DNA of 46,309 nt from a bacterium. GTDB lineage: Archaea > Thermoplasmatota > Thermoplasmata > Lutacidiplasmatales > UBA184. The notes beneath the pieces were generated by a model. It had not been told where the DNA came from and made no database searches. It was given only the letters and a program-made list of their open reading frames with translations. Both the position numbers and the translations under genes were made by a program. The DNA lies in contig DAIDCO010000010.1 of the NCBI GenBank assembly GCA_027309555.1, positions 1 through 46,309 on the forward strand. The letters are read 5' to 3'. Positions 41,893 through 46,309 of the stretch are shown in pieces; the first letter of the stretch is position 1; every line of letters begins with the position of its first letter.

Positions 41893-43491
41893 TCAGAAGG
41901 GAAGCTCGCGGAAGAGCCGGTCGAACCCCGTGCGGGCCCAGTAGACCGCGAACCCTCCGATCCCGAGCGCGATCGCGAACGCGAGAGCGAGCAGGCCGGG
42001 GGCGGGGGAGCCCACAGCGAGGATCGCGAGGATCCCCGGAACGAGGAAGCCGAAGAGGACCACCATTCCCGAGCCGAGGGCAGCGAGCATCGCGCCGGGT
42101 CGAAGATACTGCGGACGCGGGCGCTCCTGGAAGTCGGAGTACCGAGCGGCGAACGCGAATCCCCAGAAGGCGAGGACGACCGAGCCCACCGCGAGGAGGA
42201 GCGCGAGGGCGAGGAGCTCGAGCGGCGGGAATCGGAACAGCCCGCCGACCGTCGCCGTCATCGCCTCGGCCCCGACCAGGGCCGGAAAGAGGACGGAAGC
42301 CGCCTTGGCCCGTAGGACGGTCCGCGACGAGATCGGGTAGGCGAAGAGCGATTGCAGCGAGCGCCGTTCCTGGCCGATCGAGGTGGACGCGAGCAGGAGA
42401 GAGAAGAACCCGGCGACCCACCCGGCCCACAGAACGGAGCCGAAGAGGCCGATCGAACTCCCCTCCGCGAGGAGGAGAACGATCAGGACCACCGGTACCA
42501 CGAGCGTCGGGAGCATCTCCCGGCGGCGGACGAACCCGCGGAGGTCCTTCGACGCGAGCGCAGCCTCCGCAGCGGAGAGACCGAGGGCACGCCACAGTGG
42601 GTGACCGCGCGAAGCGAAGGGGACCGAGAGTCGCGCTTCGGTCGGCATCGGGGTCCAGTATCGGGCGCGCAGGCGACCGGCGAGGAACACCAGGAGGGCC
42701 ACGAACCCGCACTGTCCCGCCGTGAAGCCGAGTCCGAGGGCGACCTCGCCGCGGGACCAGAGCGACAGCGCTTCGGTGGACCAGAAGACGGGGACGGCCG
42801 CCGTCACGAGCTCGTGCGCGGAGAATTGCTCCACGAGGGGGAGCAGTAGGACGGGGTTGAACGCGAGGTCGAAGGCGAGGATGAGCACGACCAGCAGCAT
42901 AGCGCGGAGGAGGATCGCGATCTGGCCCCGCCGGCCCGTGGCCGGCGCGCCCGTGCGTTGAGTGGCGGCGCGTACCATCTCGACCAGCACCCCGCCTTCG
43001 AAGAGGCCCACGGCGGAGAGCACGGCCGCGAGGAGGTAGGTCCCGAGCGCCCCGCCCGCGACGGCCACGGGGAGGAGCGCGCCGAGGAACAGGGCGACCG
43101 CCGGGGAGTAGGTGTACGCGATGGCGCTCGCGGAGCTCGCGACGTATTCCGAAGGGGTGACCGGCAGCCAATTGGCCGCATCGCTGCCGGAGAACCGGGC
43201 GGTCGTCGTGAGCTCGAAGAGGACGCCCGCGATGAGGACCGCCCCGACGGCCACGAGCGGCAGGAGGGGTGCGGTGGTCGCCGTCACCTGAGCGAGCTCG
43301 CCCCCGGAAAGGCCGATCGGCCGCAGGACGGCGGAGGCGAGCGCGACACCGACCGTGAAGAGAGCGACGTCGAGGAGCGCGATGAGCCACGAACGGCCGG
43401 CCCAGGCCTTCGGGTTCGAGGAGGTGCGTCCCGACCGTAGCTGGGAGGCGACCAATGTCTCGGTGAGGCGCCGGACGCGATGCAGGTCCAT
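41893..43491 (-). CDS. ABC-2 type exporter permease
   Basis: A 532-aa integral membrane protein with about 12 hydrophobic segments. Features are a cytoplasmic N terminus (RRLTETLVASQLRSGRTSSNPK), alternating long helices and a charged loop FVRRREMLPTLVVPVVLIV. A polar ERRSLQSLFAYPISSRTVLRAKA loop is typical of ABC-2 permeases. Together with the ATPase gene 10 bases upstream, it forms a two-gene transporter of unknown substrate. Confidence 0.88.
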   Translation of the reverse strand: MDLHRVRRLTETLVASQLRSGRTSSNPKAWAGRSWLIALLDVALFTVGVALASAVLRPIGLSGGELAQVTATTAPLLPLVAVGAVLIAGVLFELTTTARFSGSDAANWLPVTPSEYVASSASAIAYTYSPAVALFLGALLPVAVAGGALGTYLLAAVLSAVGLFEGGVLVEMVRAATQRTGAPATGRRGQIAILLRAMLLVVLILAFDLAFNPVLLLPLVEQFSAHELVTAAVPVFWSTEALSLWSRGEVALGLGFTAGQCGFVALLVFLAGRLRARYWTPMPTEARLSVPFASRGHPLWRALGLSAAEAALASKDLRGFVRRREMLPTLVVPVVLIVLLLAEGSSIGLFGSVLWAGWVAGFFSLLLASTSIGQERRSLQSLFAYPISSRTVLRAKAASVLFPALVGAEAMTATVGGLFRFPPLELLALALLLAVGSVVLAFWGFAFAARYSDFQERPRPQYLRPGAMLAALGSGMVVLFGFLVPGILAILAVGSPAPGLLALAFAIALGIGGFAVYWARTGFDRLFRELPF

Positions 43492-43501
43492 CGTTGGGGC
43501 C

Positions 43502-44326
43502 TCAGTGGGAGAGCGCCGAGACGACGTCGTGGAGGTCTCCCGTCCCCGTGAGCGCGAGGAATACCGCCTCGAGTCCCGAGCCGCTAAGACCGGCGCGGTC
43601 GCGGAGGCTCGTGACGGTCCCCGAAGCGGTGACCACGCCGTGGTCCAGGATCACGACCCGGTCGCAGATCGCCTCGGCAATCTCGAGCACGTGCGTGCTG
43701 AACAGGACGCCGACCCCTTCGACCGTCGCCAAGTTTCTCAACAGGTCCTTGGTCACCCGGGCGGACCGAGGATCGAGGCCATTCAACGGCTCGTCAAGGA
43801 CCAGGAATCGGGGGCGGTGAGCAAGTGCGGCGATGAGCGCCACCTTCTGCTTCATCCCCTGAGAGTATCCGCTGATCAGGGCGTCCTCGTGACCCACCAG
43901 CTCGAGCCCGGTGAGGAACTGCGTGATTCGCTCGCGGCGCGTCGTGCGGTCGAGGCCATACATGTCGGCCACGAAATCGAGGTACTCGGCCCCCGTCAGA
44001 AACTCGTAAAGGGCGGGTGACTCCGGGACATAGCCGACCCGGCGCTTCGTACCGATCGGATCCGAGCGGACATCTTGGCCAAAGAGCCGGATCGCCCCAG
44101 AATCCGGCCGCAGGAGCCCCAGGATCGATCGCATCATGGTCGATTTCCCGGCGCCGTTGGGCCCGAGGAGACCTACGATCTCTCCGCCGGGGACGCTGAA
44201 GCTGACGTGAGAGAGCGCGCGGACCGGCCCGAACGACTTCGATATCTCGTCGACCTCGAGCGCGGGACCTCCCTCGCGCCCGGCCGACTCGAGGGCGGGC
44301 GCTCTCGGCATCGCGGGACCGGACAT
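43502..44326 (-). CDS. ABC transporter ATP-binding protein
   Basis: A 274-aa ATPase of the ABC-2 exporter group. Walker A GLLGPNGAGKSTMM, signature SGYSQGMKQKVALI, Walker B FLVLDEPLNGLD and H-loop STHV are all present. The N terminus (first 22 residues) is an extra low-complexity stretch. It pairs with the permease gene that follows with a 10-base gap. A TATA-like box is at 44352-44358. Confidence 0.95.
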   Translation of the reverse strand: MSGPAMPRAPALESAGREGGPALEVDEISKSFGPVRALSHVSFSVPGGEIVGLLGPNGAGKSTMMRSILGLLRPDSGAIRLFGQDVRSDPIGTKRRVGYVPESPALYEFLTGAEYLDFVADMYGLDRTTRRERITQFLTGLELVGHEDALISGYSQGMKQKVALIAALAHRPRFLVLDEPLNGLDPRSARVTKDLLRNLATVEGVGVLFSTHVLEIAEAICDRVVILDHGVVTASGTVTSLRDRAGLSGSGLEAVFLALTGTGDLHDVVSALSH

Positions 44327-44351
44327 CGCCGGCTCGGGACCTCGACCGGTG

Positions 44352-44358
44352 TCTTAGC
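44352..44358 (-). promoter_or_regulatory. TATA-like box for the ABC transporter operon
   Basis: GCTAAGA on the minus strand, 26-32 bases before ATG 44326. Confidence 0.4.
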
Positions 44359-44488
44359 GTACGTCGCCTTCGGGTCCGATGGTCGGAAGCGACGGGCCTT
44401 GATTGCCGGCGTCGATCTCGGCCGGCACGGCGGTCGTGGTCCCCGTCCCATAGCGGGGCGGCCGGGCGGCCCGGCCCGGGAGTCTGAG

Positions 44489-45209
44489 ATGCTATTCGCC
44501 GCGCTCGCCCTCGCGCCCGGCGGCTCCTCGCGGATGGAGAGGCCGAAGCCGCTCGTGCAGCTCGCGGCGCGCCCGATGCTCACGTGGGTCCTCGAGCCCT
44601 CCCGGCTTCGCGAGTCGAGGAGATGATCGTGGTCCTCGGCACGCCGGCCGCGCGGATTCGACACGAGGTCCCCCTCGGGGGGCCCGCGACGTGGAGAACG
44701 CCGACCTGCGTTCGGGATTGGGTCGCTCATTGCGGGCGGGCCTCCTCGCCGCAATCTCCCCCGAAGCGGAGGCGTTCTTCGTGGTCTGGGGCGACGCGCC
44801 GTTCGTCCGACCGTCCACGTAGGACCTCCTGGTTTCCGCGCGGGAGCGTGGGGGAGCTCGAATCGTCCTCCCGATCTACCGGGGGGTCCGGGGAGATCCG
44901 GTGCTCCTGGACCGATAGCTCGGTGGAGAGCTCCGCCGGATCCGAGGGGACCAGGGCGGCCGGTTCGTCGTACAACGCCATCGGTCCGAGACAAGGGAGG
45001 TCTCCGCAGAGGACCCCGGCGTCGTGATCGACCTCGACACTCCGGAAGATGACCGTCGGGCGCAGGGAGATCACGCGAGGGGGAGGGTCCTTGCGGACCT
45101 AGCGAGGTCGGTCCAGCCTTGGGCCCAAAGGGGGGTGGGAACGAAGCGCGTCGCGGCATCGCCCCCGGGGGCCGGACGGTTCCCAGCTCAGTTCTCTCCG
45201 GACCAGTAG
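44489..45209 (+). pseudogene. Degraded MobA-like nucleotidyltransferase
   Basis: An old NTP-transferase gene of the MobA/MocA (molybdenum cofactor nucleotidyl transferase) type. ATG 44489 begins LALAPGGSSRMERPKPLVQL, the family signature with one Ala to Pro change. A frameshift after RPMLTWVLEP leads into EEMIVVLGTPAARIRHEV. A second near 44690 leads into VENADLRSGLGRSLRAG and FFVVWGDAPFVRPST. There an in-frame TAG (near 44820) is followed by DLLVSARERGGARIVLPIYRG, and another TAG after VLLDR is followed by LGGELRRIRGDQGGRFVV and VIDLDTPEDD. Apart from these four lesions the protein pattern is preserved to about 45100, so the loss is recent. Confidence 0.78.
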
Positions 45210-45808
45210 GATGGAAGGCCAGCGGGAAGCGCGGCAAGTAGGGAGACTGCGTTCGGGCCCCTCGGAGCCGGACGCAGCGCTTCGACCGCATGGACGAGCA
45301 GCTCGTACGCGGCATCCTCGGCCTCGCCAGAATCGTCTCGCCCGCCCGGTCCGGGCACATACACCCGGAGCGTCCCGCGATCGACCCCCAGCAACACGTA
45401 TCCCGACCCATCTCGTCGGGCCCATGCGAGGACGCGTCCGTCCGGCCGTTCCACGACCCCCACCCATCGGAGGGAACCGAACCAACGACCACTGAGCCGG
45501 CCGAGGAGCGAGCCGGGTGCGATGCCGGGCGGAAGGGCGACCTCTGCGATCGGCGACAGATCGTGGGTGAGTTCCCCGGCCGACCGGAGCTGCTCGGAGA
45601 GGATCCGATAGCCCCCGTTCACTCGTTCGACCAATCCTTCCCGCTCGAGCCGGCGCAGGGCCCGCGCGAGCGATTCCGGGTGGGCTTGGAGGATGCGTCG
45701 GAGACCGCTGAACGCGACACGCCCGGGAAGGCCCTCGAGGGTGTGCAGGATGCGGTCGTCGAGCCGCCCGAGCGGTTCGGACCCCCGATCCTCCGTTCCC
45801 GGCGGCAT
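45188..45808 (-). CDS. Winged-helix-turn-helix transcriptional regulator
   Basis: A 206-aa protein with an N-terminal winged helix (about residues 18-72: LDDRILHTLEGLPGRVAFSG, HPESLARALRRLEREGLVERV, wing GGYRIL). The rest, GLL-rich with strands (SLRWVGVVERPDGRVLAW, GYVLLGVDRGTLRVYV), could sense a ligand or bring dimerisation. No subfamily recognised. A TATA-like box at 45831-45838 precedes ATG 45808. It converges on the MobA-like pseudogene, with the last 22 bases overlapping. Confidence 0.8.
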   Translation of the reverse strand: MPPGTEDRGSEPLGRLDDRILHTLEGLPGRVAFSGLRRILQAHPESLARALRRLEREGLVERVNGGYRILSEQLRSAGELTHDLSPIAEVALPPGIAPGSLLGRLSGRWFGSLRWVGVVERPDGRVLAWARRDGSGYVLLGVDRGTLRVYVPGPGGRDDSGEAEDAAYELLVHAVEALRPAPRGPNAVSLLAALPAGLPSYWSGEN

Positions 45809-45830
45809 CGGTTCGCCATCGGAGTCACGG

Positions 45831-45838
45831 GATTTAGC
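45831..45838 (-). promoter_or_regulatory. TATA-like box for the winged-helix regulator
   Basis: GCTAAATC on the minus strand, 23-30 bases before ATG 45808. Confidence 0.5.
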
Positions 45839-46017
45839 GGGGCGGTTACTTCTCCGTTACCCGACAACTCGGCCCCGTCGACCCGGTGCCGTGAACGTCC
45901 CCTCTCGCGCGACGTCCCGTGGAGCGCGGGAATTGTGACCGGTGATCGTTGAACCCGCTCAATATCCCATGGGCCCCGCTACGGCTACCGGAACGCGTCG
46001 TTCCGAGGTAAGAAACC

Positions 46018-46272
46018 ATGTCCGAAGAGAACGGAGAGTGCACGTCGCGAGGAATGCAGCACGGTCCCTGGGTCTGGTCGGCGTACCGCGCCTACAACGA
46101 GCTCCTGCGGGAGAAGATGAAGAAGCGGTTCGAAGCGCAGGAGGGCCCCTGGATGGACCGCGTAGCGGACCTGCTCGTCCAGATCGTGAACGCCCGTTGG
46201 GAAGGGGGCCGAAAGAAGGAGAAGGAAGAGGAGGAGTTGTTCGACCAGCTTGAGCAGCTCCTGAACGAATGA
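46018..46272 (+). CDS. Small charged helical protein of unknown function
   Basis: An 84-aa protein, rich in Lys and Glu, likely all alpha-helical: WVWSAYRAYNELLREKMKKR, then MDRVADLLVQIVN and a strongly charged stretch (GRKKEKEEEELFDQLEQLL). It has one Cys. GAGG at 46005-46008 is a good ribosome site, and AATATCCC at 45961-45968 may be the TATA box. No domain recognised. It may bind nucleic acid or form coiled coils. It ends 37 bases before the window edge. Confidence 0.75.
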   Translation: MSEENGECTSRGMQHGPWVWSAYRAYNELLREKMKKRFEAQEGPWMDRVADLLVQIVNARWEGGRKKEKEEEELFDQLEQLLNE

Positions 46273-46309
46273 GCGCGGGGGGAGTCGCGTCGGCGATCGG
46301 GCCCGGCCC

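Noticed and set aside
44489-45209. Pyrrolysine or TAG readthrough in the MobA-like gene
   Set aside because: TAG ends several intact genes here (DUF35, radical SAM, MBL-fold, the DUF981-like protein, RNase HI) and the same gene also has frameshifts, so decay explains it better.
1-46309. CRISPR array, rRNA or origin of replication
   Set aside because: No regularly spaced repeats, no rRNA signature stretches and no Orc1/Cdc6 gene with origin boxes were seen.

Overview
The window is chromosomal DNA of a high-GC archaeon, most likely an uncultured, probably mesophilic member of the Thermoplasmatota. The evidence is a proteasome alpha subunit that begins almost like the Thermoplasma acidophilum one, a membrane-inserted archaeal LonB protease, archaeal-type NMN adenylyltransferase and topoisomerase I, AbrB-PhoU regulators, and many genes with a TATA-like box about 25-30 bases before the start codon, as expected for leaderless mRNAs. 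A bacterial-type nucleotide excision repair pair (uvrA-uvrC), FolD and an M2 peptidase fit a mesophilic lineage with many genes shared with bacteria. The lineage call is an inference from a few proteins, not from a tree.

Region 1 to 19.6 kb is housekeeping. It holds a thiolase-DUF35 pair, a Nudix-like protein, a CuA-like cupredoxin, tRNA-Phe, topA, a creatininase-uvrA-uvrC operon, a DinB-like protein, psmA, a radical SAM enzyme, folD coupled to a small zinc protein, the operon lonB - small zinc protein - nadM - cystathionine gamma-synthase-like enzyme, and tRNA-Thr.

Region 19.6 to about 25 kb is an accessory island anchored at the 3' end of tRNA-Thr. It has a decayed tyrosine recombinase (no usable start codon, an in-frame TAA before its zinc domain), two secreted or surface proteins, long stretches without genes, and an IS481-like insertion sequence whose transposase is broken by a frameshift and a nonsense codon. 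Next come a MarR regulator with an efflux transporter, a universal stress protein, a dienelactone hydrolase, a second efflux transporter and a metallo-beta-lactamase-fold enzyme (25-31 kb). They look like a detoxification or stress module.

Region 31 to 46.3 kb returns to chromosomal character. An AbrB-PhoU regulator and a paralogue that has lost most of the AbrB domain flank a membrane protein. They are followed by a zinc-type CDF exporter, membrane protein pairs, cyclophilin, a zinc-ribbon membrane protein with RNase HI, a two-gene operon of tiny proteins, an M2 carboxypeptidase, a PH/GRAM-like zinc-ribbon protein, an ABC exporter, a degraded MobA-like nucleotidyltransferase pseudogene, a winged-helix regulator and a small charged protein.

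The most unusual points are the split-function AbrB-PhoU pair around a membrane protein, several small cysteine-rich proteins translationally coupled to core genes, catalytic-residue substitutions in the thiolase and FolD, the altered CuA site, and the stepwise decay of the tRNA-linked integrase. I found no CRISPR array, no rRNA and no clearly new multi-gene defence system.
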